Shown here one piece after another: positions 52,301 to 60,483 of a stretch of DNA of 64,000 nucleotides (positions are counted from its first letter, which is position 1; every line of letters starts with the position of its first letter). Below the pieces are notes generated by a model. That model saw only the letters and a program-made list of their open reading frames with translations, searched no databases and was not told the DNA's origin. Made by a program: the position numbers and the translations under genes. This stretch comes from Flavobacterium agricola (lineage in GTDB: Bacteria; Bacteroidota; Bacteroidia; Flavobacteriales; Flavobacteriaceae), in the NCBI RefSeq assembly GCF_025919725.1, contig NZ_CP081495.1, positions 1,426,001 through 1,490,000 of the forward strand, read 5' to 3'.

Positions 52301-52389
52301 TCATAGGTATAAATGCTAGATTCTTGAGCGTGCGTTGCGGCAGCCGCAAAACACATTGAGGTTAATAAAATTTTATTACGGCTTATCAT
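49372..52389 (-). CDS. Exported tetratricopeptide-repeat protein
   Basis: 1005 residues. A signal peptide (about 1-21, ending THAQ) is followed by TPR-type helices along almost the whole length. Typical repeats include AYYHLGESYLKKDQKLQALN, the YQLGYTYYKQGDYDNAIAQF unit and YELGNTYVNENKVNEAVKAY. There are roughly twenty units, many of the YfiO/BamD-like sort. It probably acts in the periplasm as a scaffold for envelope complexes, an inference supported by the outer-membrane barrel gene directly downstream. Confidence 0.88.
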   Translation of the reverse strand: MISRNKILLTSMCFAAAATHAQESSIYTYELVHFDNALNLYQNKQFLQAQILFDQVIKEDLPLDIKADCAYYSAQCAIRLDQYGADVLMEDFVANYPTSSKQAQAYYEVASYYFNQNSYAKALKYFDKVNERNLSNTEREQFYFQKGYCYFAAKNKKDAERYFNRIVNSENFGAQAKYYIGYMAYEVDNYKQATEMFGSDQVKNKYQDSMGYFQADMNFKLGNFEKAIEVGTAQLSKANAQEKSDLNKIIGESYFNLQKYPEALPYLSQYKGKNGKWNNVDFYQLGYTYYKQGDYDNAIAQFNKILQGQDHVAQNAYYHLGESYLKKDQKLQALNAFKMASEMSFDPKIQEDAHLNYAKLSYEIGNPYQSVPEVLMVYIKNYPNSSHKAELEQLLINSYISSKNYKEALRLLENNRAPQNRIIYQKVAFYRGLELYADGDYTGAYDFFNKVISEAKDPEYTARAIFWKGETEYTLTKYNDALQSFRLFETLPDAAKVRENKNFNYNMAYAYFKVKDYENAAKYFQKYIDGYKKDDKMRYNDAYLRMADSYFVSSKYWPAMESYNKAIQLGTIDADYAAYQKAISYGFVSKNDRKIEDLTTFIKTYPNSTYTAEAMYELGNTYVNENKVNEAVKAYDNLIAKFPSSLLVGKSKLRQGLAYYNSNQNDKALEKFKKVAAEHPNTEEAVQAVETSRLIYMDLGKVNEFAEWVKTLDFIEISSAELDNDSYNSALKQYQQNNVKQAINGFTSYLAQFPNGLHVLKANFYLAEMYFADGLYNNAAKYYEEVVGKNRNEFTEQSLVRLSEIYNKEKNNPKSIKIFKRIESEADFPQNVNYAQANLMKAYYGTEDFVNAEKYANKVLSNTKVDDKIKSDAQIIIARSAVKTENWAKAQQAYSNLQKIATGELAAEALYYDAYFKNLDKKYAESTAAVQKLAKDYSGYKYFGSKGLIIMAKNFFATDDAFQATYILESVIKNFSSYPDVVEEAKQELAHIKGEAAQTNSSITN

Positions 52390-52409
52390 AACTATTTAGT
52401 TTAGTATCT

Positions 52410-52417
52410 CAAATATA
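52410..52417 (-). promoter_or_regulatory. Bacteroidota -7 promoter element for the TPR gene
   Basis: TATATTTG on the minus strand matches TAnnTTTG, 20 bp before the TPR-protein ATG. Confidence 0.45.
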
Positions 52418-52496
52418 TATAATTAAATCTTTATTATATTTTAATTAAATATTTTTATAAATCTTTTAAGAAATATGAAAATAAATAAGAGGGTAA

Positions 52497-52528
52497 TTTG
52501 TATTAACTTTATTAACTTGTTACATTTA
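52497..52528 (+). promoter_or_regulatory. Bacteroidota promoter of ftsE
   Basis: TTTG (52497-52500), a 20-bp spacer and TACATTTA (52521-52528), one base off TAnnTTTG. The ATG lies 20 bp downstream. Confidence 0.5.
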
Positions 52529-52548
52529 CCAAAAATACTTGCCTGACT

Positions 52549-53229
52549 ATGCAACCATCTATTTTATCATTAAAAAACGTATTTATTTACCAGGACGAAT
52601 CTTTAATTATTAAAGATATTAATCTGGAAGTGAAACCTGGAGAATTTATTTATTTAATTGGAAAAACAGGTTCGGGAAAAAGTTCGTTTTTAAAAACCTT
52701 ATATGCCGATTTACCTTTGGTTGAAGGTGAAGCTAGTATTGTTGATTTTGATTTAAAAACTTTAAAAGAAAAAGATATTCCGTTTTTACGTCGTAACATC
52801 GGAGTGGTTTTTCAGGATTTTAAATTATTACCCGATCGAAATATTTTTAAAAACTTAGATTTTGTTTTGCAAGCAACCGGCTGGAAAGATGCCGAAGAAA
52901 GAAAAAATAAAATTGTCGAGGTTTTACAAAAGGTTGGCATGACGCATAGCAGTGGAAAAATGCCGCATCAATTATCTGGTGGTGAACAGCAGCGTGTAGC
53001 TATTGCACGTGCTTTGCTTAACAACCCAGATATTATTTTAGCTGACGAACCTACCGGAAATTTAGATCCGCATACCAGTGTAGAAATTATGGAGGTTTTA
53101 CGCGATATTAATAAACTTGGCAAAACCATTGTTATGGTAACTCACGATTATGCCATTTTATTAAAATATCCATCTAAAACGTTAAAATGCGAAGATCAAT
53201 CTATTTTTGAAGTTATTCAGCGTTCTTAA
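52549..53229 (+). CDS. ftsE: Cell-division ABC ATPase FtsE-like
   Basis: 226 residues, one ABC ATPase domain: Walker A GKTGSGKSS (38-46), signature LSGGEQQRVAIARALL and Walker B IILADEPTGNLD. Size and the DFKLLPDRNIFKNLDFVL segment fit FtsE, which with FtsX controls peptidoglycan hydrolases during division. FtsX is not adjacent, as is common in Bacteroidota. A LolD-type lipoprotein ATPase is the alternative; the Q-loop context VVFQDFKLL favours FtsE. Confidence 0.82.
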   Translation: MQPSILSLKNVFIYQDESLIIKDINLEVKPGEFIYLIGKTGSGKSSFLKTLYADLPLVEGEASIVDFDLKTLKEKDIPFLRRNIGVVFQDFKLLPDRNIFKNLDFVLQATGWKDAEERKNKIVEVLQKVGMTHSSGKMPHQLSGGEQQRVAIARALLNNPDIILADEPTGNLDPHTSVEIMEVLRDINKLGKTIVMVTHDYAILLKYPSKTLKCEDQSIFEVIQRS

Positions 53230-53233
53230 TACC

Positions 53234-53262
53234 AAGCCATTATTTTATAATGGCTTTTTTTA
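53234..53262 (+). terminator. Terminator of ftsE
   Basis: Arms AAGCCATTAT and ATAATGGCTT (53234-53243 and 53247-53256), TTT loop, then a T-run. Confidence 0.85.
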
Positions 53263-53283
53263 TAGGTATAAATCAGTATTTAA

Positions 53284-53643
53284 TTACTGATCTTCATATA
53301 AAAACTTCTTTTTTATAGCACGTTCTACGAAGTAAATTAATAATGCTATGCTTGCAAAAAATAATAACATACCAAAATAACTTTCTTGTTTTGGAGTAAG
53401 TTTTATAAAAAAGCCCAAACAACTTATTAGAATAAAAAATGCACCTAATAATGCGAGCGCTTTAGCTGCGTATTTTTGGGCAAAATGCCATCGCGGTAAA
53501 CTTTTCATAGAACTTTCGGTACGATAGCCGTAAAAGTAATTTACTTTTTTAGGTGGAAAATTGTACATAATAATTCCAACAAGCATAAAAAACAAACCAC
53601 AAAAAAAAGGCATTGCAAATAATGAGGTAGGTAATTCAAACAT
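53284..53643 (-). CDS. SdpI family membrane protein
   Basis: 119 residues with three transmembrane helices (about 8-28, 62-81, 91-107). The loop VNYFYGYRTESSMKS and RWHFAQKYAAKAL match the SdpI/YfhL family. SdpI of Bacillus subtilis protects against the SdpC toxin; most relatives, including this one, have no known target. It starts 3 bp after the RDD gene ends and is probably translated from the same message. Confidence 0.85.
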   Translation of the reverse strand: MFELPTSLFAMPFFCGLFFMLVGIIMYNFPPKKVNYFYGYRTESSMKSLPRWHFAQKYAAKALALLGAFFILISCLGFFIKLTPKQESYFGMLLFFASIALLIYFVERAIKKKFLYEDQ

Positions 53644-53646
53644 ATA

Positions 53647-54417
53647 TTAATTGTATTGCGTGTAATAATTATAATCTTTAATAATTACGTTTAAAAATTC
53701 ATCTTGGGTGTTAAACGGGTTGGTAATTTCTAAAACATCTAAAACTTTTGTACTTAATTTACCAAGTAAAACTTTGTCTTTATTTTTTTTAGCTATAATA
53801 TAATTTTCTTTAATTAAACGCATGTCGTTATCTGTTAATAAAATAACCTGCGGAAAAGTTGGCGAATAATCCAGTTGCAATTCAGTAAAAATAGTATCTT
53901 TTATATGCGCGCGGCGTTTAATACTAACGGTTGCAGATCCAGAAGCAATTTCGCCCAATCGTTGTCCTTTTTTAGAAATTAAAATGCTTAGCACAGCAAC
54001 AATTCCGTAAAGCAGATAAATATCTATCAATCGAAACATCCAACGAATTAAATAATCTAAAAAAGACATTTGCATGCCATCAATTTTCATTACTTTAATT
54101 CGCATCACAATTTTTCCAGGGGTTTGACCGTTCAGAAATAACTCAAACAGTAACGAATAAAAAATAACTGGTAAAGCAGTAATTACAATAAAAACAACAT
54201 AATATAACGATGTTATTCGGCTAGAATCAGAAAAATAATCAATAATCGTATTTTGATTTGAAGCAAAAAAAGCCGGAACAATAACCCAATACAAAAGCCA
54301 CAAATAACCAATTATTAAAGCAATATCAATAAAAAAAGCTACGATTCGCTCTGCCAAATTTGCTAATTTGAAATCGATAACAACATTTTGAGAGGAGTTA
54401 ATTTTTATATATTCCAT
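53647..54417 (-). CDS. RDD family membrane protein
   Basis: 256 residues. The RDD domain (about 20-165) has three hydrophobic segments and the LAERIVAFFIDIALIIGYLW and FLNGQTPGKIVMRIKVMK motifs. The C-terminal about 90 residues are cytosolic and polar. It is transcribed away from the SpoIIM-MoxR operon, with only 20 bp between the two start codons. In Bacteroidota such RDD genes are regularly found beside SpoIIM and MoxR genes, so I treat it as part of the same system. Confidence 0.9.
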   Translation of the reverse strand: MEYIKINSSQNVVIDFKLANLAERIVAFFIDIALIIGYLWLLYWVIVPAFFASNQNTIIDYFSDSSRITSLYYVVFIVITALPVIFYSLLFELFLNGQTPGKIVMRIKVMKIDGMQMSFLDYLIRWMFRLIDIYLLYGIVAVLSILISKKGQRLGEIASGSATVSIKRRAHIKDTIFTELQLDYSPTFPQVILLTDNDMRLIKENYIIAKKNKDKVLLGKLSTKVLDVLEITNPFNTQDEFLNVIIKDYNYYTQYN

Positions 54418-54437
54418 TTATTAATAATTTTACTTGC

Positions 54438-55418
54438 ATGAGAGAAATAGCATTTATAAAGCAAAATAAAGAAACTTGGCAGGAATTTGAGCAAATTGTG
54501 GTAAACAAAACGCAAAAAGATCCGGATGCCTTGGCTGCTATTTATTTAAAGTTAACCAACGATTTGGCCTTTGCACAAACATATTACCCAAAAAGTAAAA
54601 TTACAACCTATTTAAATAACCTAACTGCTTTATTATTTTTACGTATTTACAAAAAAAAACGCAACAACAGCGAAGATATTTTAACTTTTTTTAAAATTGA
54701 TGTGCCTTTGCTTGCTTATAAATACCGATATTATATGTATTTAGCGTTTGGGCTTTATGCTATTTTTATGGCTATTGGTATTATTTCTGCTTTGTATAAC
54801 GAAGAATTTGTACGTTATATTTTAGGCGATTATTATGTAGATATGACATTGGTAAATATTGAGAATGGAAATCCGGTTGCGGTTTACAAAGGTTCTGACG
54901 AGGTTTTATCCAGCTTTTCTATAACCACCAACAACTTATTGGTAGGAGCAAAAATGTATTTATACGGTTTTTTATGCGGCATCGGAACCTTATATATATT
55001 ATTAACCAATTCAATAATGGTTGGAGCCTTTCAAACCTTTTTTTACACCCACGGTGTGTTTTTAGAAAGCGTTCGCGGAATATGGTTACACGGAAGCATG
55101 GAAATTTTTGCTATGGTAATAGAAGCCAGCGCTGGTTTAATTATGGCCGGAAGCATCTTATTTCCTGGAACTTATTCAAGATTAGAAAGTATAAAAAAAG
55201 GGTTTTTAAATAGTTTTAAAATCTTTATAAGCACTTTACCTTTTACTGTTGCCGCAGGTTTAATAGAAGGTTTTGTAACCCGCTGGTCGAAAGAAATGCC
55301 GAATAGCGTAAACTATTTAATCATTGCAATAACATTGGGATGTATTAGTTTTTACTACCTTATTTATCCTATTCTTTGTGCTAAAAAATATCAATTTCAA
55401 AACATAACAACAAAGTAA
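54438..55418 (+). CDS. Stage II sporulation protein M (SpoIIM) family membrane protein
   Basis: 326 residues with about six transmembrane helices. The family core has TTNNLLVGAKMYLYGFLCGI, TNSIMVGAFQTFFYTHG and LHGSMEIFAMVIEASAGLIM. This organism does not sporulate, and in Bacteroidota the family is tied to MoxR clusters. First gene of a tightly packed operon: DUF4129 starts 4 bp after it, followed by DUF4350, MoxR and DUF58. The promoter must lie within the divergent RDD gene. Confidence 0.88.
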   Translation: MREIAFIKQNKETWQEFEQIVVNKTQKDPDALAAIYLKLTNDLAFAQTYYPKSKITTYLNNLTALLFLRIYKKKRNNSEDILTFFKIDVPLLAYKYRYYMYLAFGLYAIFMAIGIISALYNEEFVRYILGDYYVDMTLVNIENGNPVAVYKGSDEVLSSFSITTNNLLVGAKMYLYGFLCGIGTLYILLTNSIMVGAFQTFFYTHGVFLESVRGIWLHGSMEIFAMVIEASAGLIMAGSILFPGTYSRLESIKKGFLNSFKIFISTLPFTVAAGLIEGFVTRWSKEMPNSVNYLIIAITLGCISFYYLIYPILCAKKYQFQNITTK

Positions 55419-55422
55419 TTGC

Positions 55423-56088
55423 ATGGCAAAAAAACTCAATTTTTCGATAAATACTTGGGTAATAACCTTGTTGCTGTTGCTTGTTAACAATGCCATGGTA
55501 TTTGCCGATTCTGGGATTCATAACCCAGTAAAAAAAACAGAATTTGCAGAAAAATATTCAAACTTAACATACGACGAAGCTCCGACTGAAAAAAAAGTAG
55601 CAAACGAAAGTCAGCAAAAATCATCATTTGAATACAAACCATATTATCAATACCTATGGATTGGTTTACTAATTTTAATTGTTGGTGGAATAGCTTACCT
55701 TTTAGTTTCTAACAAATTTGGCTTTTTTAACTTACGATCAAAAGTTGATGCAGAAAAAATAGAAAATGCTGAAAAACACATTAACGAATTAAATTTAGAT
55801 GATTTGCTTAACCAAGCACGAAATAATGGAGATAATCAGGCATTAATTCGGTTTTACTTTTTAAAAGTTATAAAAACCTTGGCCGACCATAAACATATTA
55901 ATTGGGAGCCACAAAAAACAAATGCAACTTATTATTACGAAATAAAACAACCGCAACTGCAAAAAGATTATGAATATGCCAGTTATTTATACAACTACGT
56001 TTGGTACGGAAAGTTTACTTTAAATTCCGAACAATTGCAGCAAGCAGAAAATCATTTTAAATCCATGTTAAACAATAAACAATTGTAA
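55423..56088 (+). CDS. DUF4129 domain membrane protein
   Basis: 221 residues. An N-terminal hydrophobic segment (about 11-29, probably a signal peptide or anchor) is followed by a periplasmic stretch and a second helix (about 78-97). The C-terminal DUF4129 region has NQARNNGDNQALIRFYFLKV and YEYASYLYNYVWYGKFTLN, cytosolic. DUF4129 proteins are constant partners of MoxR/DUF58 pairs. Its C-terminal end lies 2 bp before the DUF4350 start. Confidence 0.85.
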   Translation: MAKKLNFSINTWVITLLLLLVNNAMVFADSGIHNPVKKTEFAEKYSNLTYDEAPTEKKVANESQQKSSFEYKPYYQYLWIGLLILIVGGIAYLLVSNKFGFFNLRSKVDAEKIENAEKHINELNLDDLLNQARNNGDNQALIRFYFLKVIKTLADHKHINWEPQKTNATYYYEIKQPQLQKDYEYASYLYNYVWYGKFTLNSEQLQQAENHFKSMLNNKQL

Positions 56089-56090
56089 AT

Positions 56091-57263
56091 ATGGTAAGAA
56101 AAAACTTTTTAGTCATGTTTCTTGTACTAGCAGTTTTGCTAGCATTTGGCTATATATTTCAGAAAATTTTTAACGGAGTTGATAAAACAAATTGGGAAGA
56201 AACCTTTAACGGAAATAAAAAAAATGCTTTTGATTTATACATTTTTACGCAAGAAATTGACAGCCTTTTACCTACAAAAAAAATAAACAAATACAACACC
56301 GATTTAGCTAAGTACACCGATTCGGTTATTAATTTAGATTATAAAAACCAAGCCATATTGGTTATTAAACCTTACTTTTTTGAGGAACCTAATTTAGATT
56401 ATATACGTGCCGGCAACTCAGTTTTTATTGTTACAACCAATATGTTTTCGGGCTATTATCCCATTTCTGAGCATGTTGTTCCTAAAAACACGCCTTTAAC
56501 ATTTACAAATAAACAATTACAACCGTATGCAACCCAATTAAATTATCCGGTTCATTTTTCAACTGCTGATTTTTCGGGTACATATCCAAAAGAAGTTTTA
56601 GCAACGGCTGAAAATCAAGAAATTTTTGTGCGCTATAAAATCGGTAAAGGTTATTTGTATTTGGTACATACGCCGCATGTATTTTCTAACCAATATTTAA
56701 CTCAAAATGATGCAGGTTTTCCGTCAGCCATTTTATCTTACATCGATCAAAACGAAGTAACTTTAATTACCGAAGGCCAACCTAAATATAAAAAATATGC
56801 CGAAAATGATTATGACGATTCAACCCCAGGATTGTTATCGTTTATATTAAGTAATCGCTATTTAAAAACGGCTTGGTATATATTTGTAATTGGCGGATTG
56901 GTATTTGTATTATTCCGTGCCAAACGGGTGCAGCGCGTAATTCCTATTCTTACGCCCAACAAAAACAAAACGCTAGAATTTGTACAAACCATTTCGAGTA
57001 TTTATTACAACGATAAAAATAACTTAGCTATTATAAAAAAAATGAATGCGCAGTTTTTAGACAAAATTGAAAAAAGATATTTGCTAAAGACTGATAATTT
57101 AGGTGCATCTTTTGGTAAAAAATTAGCGCATCTTACAGGCAAACCAGAAGCAGAAATTACTCAAATACTTTTAAAAATTAAATTTTACAATTCCAGCACC
57201 GTACAACCATCACGTGCCGCTGTTAATCAGCATTACATCAACCTTAAAAAAATTATACAATAA
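56091..57263 (+). CDS. DUF4350 domain membrane protein
   Basis: 390 residues. An N-terminal helix (about 6-23), an extracytoplasmic domain (about 40-250) with AILVIKPYFFEEPNLDYI and GKGYLYLVHTPHVFSNQYL, and a second helix (about 263-283) followed by a cytosolic tail with HLTGKPEAEIT. This matches the DUF4350 layout, common in MoxR loci. The TAA stop shares its last base with the ATG of moxR (TAATG), implying coupled translation. Confidence 0.85.
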   Translation: MVRKNFLVMFLVLAVLLAFGYIFQKIFNGVDKTNWEETFNGNKKNAFDLYIFTQEIDSLLPTKKINKYNTDLAKYTDSVINLDYKNQAILVIKPYFFEEPNLDYIRAGNSVFIVTTNMFSGYYPISEHVVPKNTPLTFTNKQLQPYATQLNYPVHFSTADFSGTYPKEVLATAENQEIFVRYKIGKGYLYLVHTPHVFSNQYLTQNDAGFPSAILSYIDQNEVTLITEGQPKYKKYAENDYDDSTPGLLSFILSNRYLKTAWYIFVIGGLVFVLFRAKRVQRVIPILTPNKNKTLEFVQTISSIYYNDKNNLAIIKKMNAQFLDKIEKRYLLKTDNLGASFGKKLAHLTGKPEAEITQILLKIKFYNSSTVQPSRAAVNQHYINLKKIIQ

Positions 57264-58243
57264 TGAAAGAAAATATTCATTTTGAAAACCGCTTACAAAT
57301 AACCACCGTAAAACAACAATTAGATGCTATTCGCGAACAAATTCATAAAGTTGTTGTGGGGCAAGATCAAATTATAGATTTACTGTTAATTGCTTTGTTA
57401 GCTAACGGCCATATTTTAATAGAAGGCGTTCCCGGTGTAGCCAAAACTTTGCTTGCTAAAACCTTATCAAAAACCATAAACACAGGTTTTAGCCGCATTC
57501 AGTTTACACCAGATTTAATGCCGTCAGATGTTTTAGGAACTTCGATTTTTGAAGCGCATAAAGGTGCTTTCTCTTTTAAGCACGGCCCGATATTTTCAAA
57601 CTTTGTTTTGATTGATGAAATTAATCGCGCACCAGCCAAAACGCAAGCTGCTTTATTTGAAGTTATGGAAGAAAAGCAAATAACCGTTGATGGTACAACC
57701 TACCCCATGGAGAAACCTTTTATTGTGGTAGCCACCCAAAACCCAATTGAGCAAGAAGGAACGTACCGTTTGCCCGAAGCACAATTGGATCGTTTTATTT
57801 TTAAAATATCGGTTACTTACCCAACTCCAGAACAAGAAATTGCTTTGTTGTTGTTAGAAAACAACCAAACGCAACCCGATAAATTAGCTCAAATTCAGGC
57901 CGTAGTTTCAGCACAACAAATAACCGAATTTCAGCAACTTACCAAACAAGTTTTAATTGAGCCGCATTTAATTGAATATATTGCCAAATTGGTTACCGAA
58001 ACGCGTCAAAATCCTTTAATTTATTTAGGTGCTTCGCCACGCGCATCAATTGCTATTTTAAATGCTGCAAAAGCACATGCTGTTTTAAAAGGCCGTGATT
58101 TTGTGGTGCCCGAAGATATTCAGGACGTAATTATACCGGTGCTTAACCACCGCGTAATTTTAAGCCCTGAAAAAGAAATGGAAGGATTAACCGTTGAAAA
58201 CGTGATAAAACAAATCATCAACAAAATAGAATCTCCAAAATAA
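57263..58243 (+). CDS. MoxR family AAA+ ATPase
   Basis: 326 residues, cytosolic AAA+ chaperone of the MoxR type. Walker A is GVPGVAKT (55-62), Walker B LIDEINRAP (116-124), followed by the MEEKQITVDG sensor region. The C-terminal lid domain holds LGASPRASIAILNAAK. MoxR ATPases cooperate with vWA-containing proteins to assemble or activate complexes. Here the DUF58 gene follows directly, overlapping by one base. Confidence 0.92.
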   Translation: MKENIHFENRLQITTVKQQLDAIREQIHKVVVGQDQIIDLLLIALLANGHILIEGVPGVAKTLLAKTLSKTINTGFSRIQFTPDLMPSDVLGTSIFEAHKGAFSFKHGPIFSNFVLIDEINRAPAKTQAALFEVMEEKQITVDGTTYPMEKPFIVVATQNPIEQEGTYRLPEAQLDRFIFKISVTYPTPEQEIALLLLENNQTQPDKLAQIQAVVSAQQITEFQQLTKQVLIEPHLIEYIAKLVTETRQNPLIYLGASPRASIAILNAAKAHAVLKGRDFVVPEDIQDVIIPVLNHRVILSPEKEMEGLTVENVIKQIINKIESPK

Positions 58244-59577
58244 TGATTCGCTTTTTTAAAAGTTTATACCTAACCAATCGGCCGTTTTATATTTTAGGCG
58301 GATTTTTTGTACTATTTGTACTTTCGTTTTTTTTTAACGAAATGTACCCGTTTGTGCTAGGTTTATTGGGTGTTTTTTTAGGCTTTTGTTTGCTTGATTT
58401 GTTGGTGGTTTTTGTGCCAAAACACAAACTAACAGCCCAACGTGCGGTACCCGAACCTTTATCTAACGGAGAGCAAAATAAAATTACAATTACAATAACC
58501 AATCCAACGCAATTGCTGTTTGATTTAGAAATTATAGACGAAATTCCGTTTCAGTTTCAAGAACGTAATTTTTTAAAAAAGCTACAAATTAACAGGCAAT
58601 CTCAAAAAAGCTTAACCTACCATTTACGCCCTACTTTTAGGGGCGAATACAATTTTGGCAACTTAATTGTTTACACCAGCTCGCGCATTGGTTTGGTAAA
58701 AAAACGTTTTAATTTTAGTGCCAATCAAGTAATAAAAGTTTATCCATCAATCGTTCAGTTTAAACAATTCGATTTTAAATCCATCCATAACAATTTAACG
58801 CATCACGGACTAAAAAAGGTTCGCAAATTAGGGCAAGCTTCCGAATTTGAACAAATTCGAGATTACGTTATTGGCGATAACATTAAAAATATAAATTGGA
58901 AAGCTACTGCCAAACGCGATGCGCTAATGGTAAACCAATATCAGGAAGAAAAAAATCAGAATATTTATTTAATTATAGATAAAGGCCGCGTAATGCACAT
59001 GCCGTTTAACGGATTAACTTTGCTAGATTATGCCATTAATGCAAGCTTGGTTATGGCAAATATTATTTTAACCAAATCGGATAAAGCCGGAATGTTTACT
59101 TTTGCTAAAAAGGTTGAAAACATAATTGTTGCCGATAACAAAAAGAATCAATTACCACGGTTTTTAGAAAATTTGTATAAAATTGATACAAATACGTTTG
59201 AAAGCGATTTTTCTAGATTATTTGTAGATGTTAAAAAACACATCAATTCGAGAAGTTTGTTAATTTTGTTCACAAATTTCGAAACGTTAGAAAGTTTACA
59301 ACGTCAGCTTCCGTATTTAAGAGCCATTGCCAAACAACATATGTTGTTGGTTGTTTTTTTTGAAAACACCGAGCTTAATCAATTTATACATAAAGAAGCA
59401 GAAAGTACACAAGCTATTTTTGATCAGGTTATTGCACAAAAATTTAGCAATGAAAAACGTGTAATAGTAAACGAATTAAGAAAACATGGTATTTATGCCC
59501 TGCTTACTAAACCCGAAAATTTAACGTTAGATACCATAAACCAATATTTAGAAATTAAAGCCAAAGGGCTGATATAA
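58243..59577 (+). CDS. DUF58 protein (vWA-like), MoxR partner
   Basis: 444 residues. Two N-terminal transmembrane helices (about 15-60) are followed by a beta-rich domain and the DUF58 signature EFEQIRDYVIGDNIKNINWK, with ATAKRDALMVNQYQ. The C-terminal part with IYLIIDKGRVM and LLILFTNFETLES resembles a vWA fold. Its usual metal-site motif DxSxS is replaced by IDKGR, as in many DUF58 proteins. It overlaps MoxR by one base and is the probable client or partner of that ATPase. Confidence 0.9.
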   Translation: MIRFFKSLYLTNRPFYILGGFFVLFVLSFFFNEMYPFVLGLLGVFLGFCLLDLLVVFVPKHKLTAQRAVPEPLSNGEQNKITITITNPTQLLFDLEIIDEIPFQFQERNFLKKLQINRQSQKSLTYHLRPTFRGEYNFGNLIVYTSSRIGLVKKRFNFSANQVIKVYPSIVQFKQFDFKSIHNNLTHHGLKKVRKLGQASEFEQIRDYVIGDNIKNINWKATAKRDALMVNQYQEEKNQNIYLIIDKGRVMHMPFNGLTLLDYAINASLVMANIILTKSDKAGMFTFAKKVENIIVADNKKNQLPRFLENLYKIDTNTFESDFSRLFVDVKKHINSRSLLILFTNFETLESLQRQLPYLRAIAKQHMLLVVFFENTELNQFIHKEAESTQAIFDQVIAQKFSNEKRVIVNELRKHGIYALLTKPENLTLDTINQYLEIKAKGLI

Positions 59578-59586
59578 CAAAACACA

Positions 59587-60375
59587 ATGAAACAAATTAG
59601 TAGCGTACAAAATCCATTTATAAAATCGCTTGTACAACTACAAGACAAAGCCAAAGCACGCAAACAATCTGGAACTTTTTTAATAGAAGGACAACGCGAA
59701 ATAAATTTGGCATTAAAAGGCGGTTATACGTTACAAACGGTATTATTTGTACCAGAAATCATTACCAACGCAGCGGTACAAAATATGGTACCCGAAACGG
59801 TTGCTTGCATAGAAATTACTAAAGAAGTTTACCAAAAGCTAGCTTACCGAGATACAACCGAAGGCATTTTGGCAGTTGCCGAAACTAAATCGCTAGCTTT
59901 AGCCGATTTAAATCTTTCAAAAAATCCTTTAATTTTGGTAGCCGAAGCTATTGAAAAGCCAGGAAATATTGGTGCAATTTTACGCACGGCAGATGCAGCA
60001 AACATTGATGCGGTAATTATTGCCAACCCAAAAGCAGATTTATACAACCCAAACGTAGTTCGATCTAGCGTTGGTTGCTTGTTTACACGCCAAATTGCAA
60101 CAGATAGTACAGAAAATGTAATTGCTTTTTTAAAAGTCAATAACATAAACTTTTACAGCGCTACGTTACAGAATTCAACTTCCTATCATACACAAAATTA
60201 TACCTTACCAACTGCTTTAGTTGTAGGTACAGAAGCAACCGGATTAACACAAGCTTGGCGCGAACAAAGCACCAGTAATATTATTATTCCGATGCAAGGC
60301 GAAATAGATTCTATGAATGTTTCTGTTGCGGCTGCCATTTTATTATTTGAAGCCAAAAGGCAACGTGGCTTTTAA
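59587..60375 (+). CDS. SpoU/TrmH-family RNA 2'-O-methyltransferase
   Basis: 262 residues, SPOUT-class methyltransferase. The N-terminal substrate-binding domain (SSVQNPFIKSLVQLQDKAKA, then SGTFLIEGQREI) is followed by the SpoU catalytic domain. Its motifs are EKPGNIGAILRTADAANI, VGTEATGL and IPMQGEIDSMNVSVAAAILL. It most resembles RlmB/TsnR-like enzymes acting on 23S rRNA, but the target nucleotide is not certain. It follows the DUF58 gene after 9 bp. Confidence 0.9.
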   Translation: MKQISSVQNPFIKSLVQLQDKAKARKQSGTFLIEGQREINLALKGGYTLQTVLFVPEIITNAAVQNMVPETVACIEITKEVYQKLAYRDTTEGILAVAETKSLALADLNLSKNPLILVAEAIEKPGNIGAILRTADAANIDAVIIANPKADLYNPNVVRSSVGCLFTRQIATDSTENVIAFLKVNNINFYSATLQNSTSYHTQNYTLPTALVVGTEATGLTQAWREQSTSNIIIPMQGEIDSMNVSVAAAILLFEAKRQRGF

Positions 60376-60483
60376 TGTGTTAAATAGTTTTAATTTTTTT
60401 AATTTATCATCGCTTTTTGCTAACTTTAATAGGTAGCCCACTATTTTTATTAAATTATATATTGTATTACCAACGATTACTAT

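Noticed and set aside
59844..60146. 100-codon minus-strand frame
   Set aside because: Antisense to the SpoU-family methyltransferase; no supporting signals.
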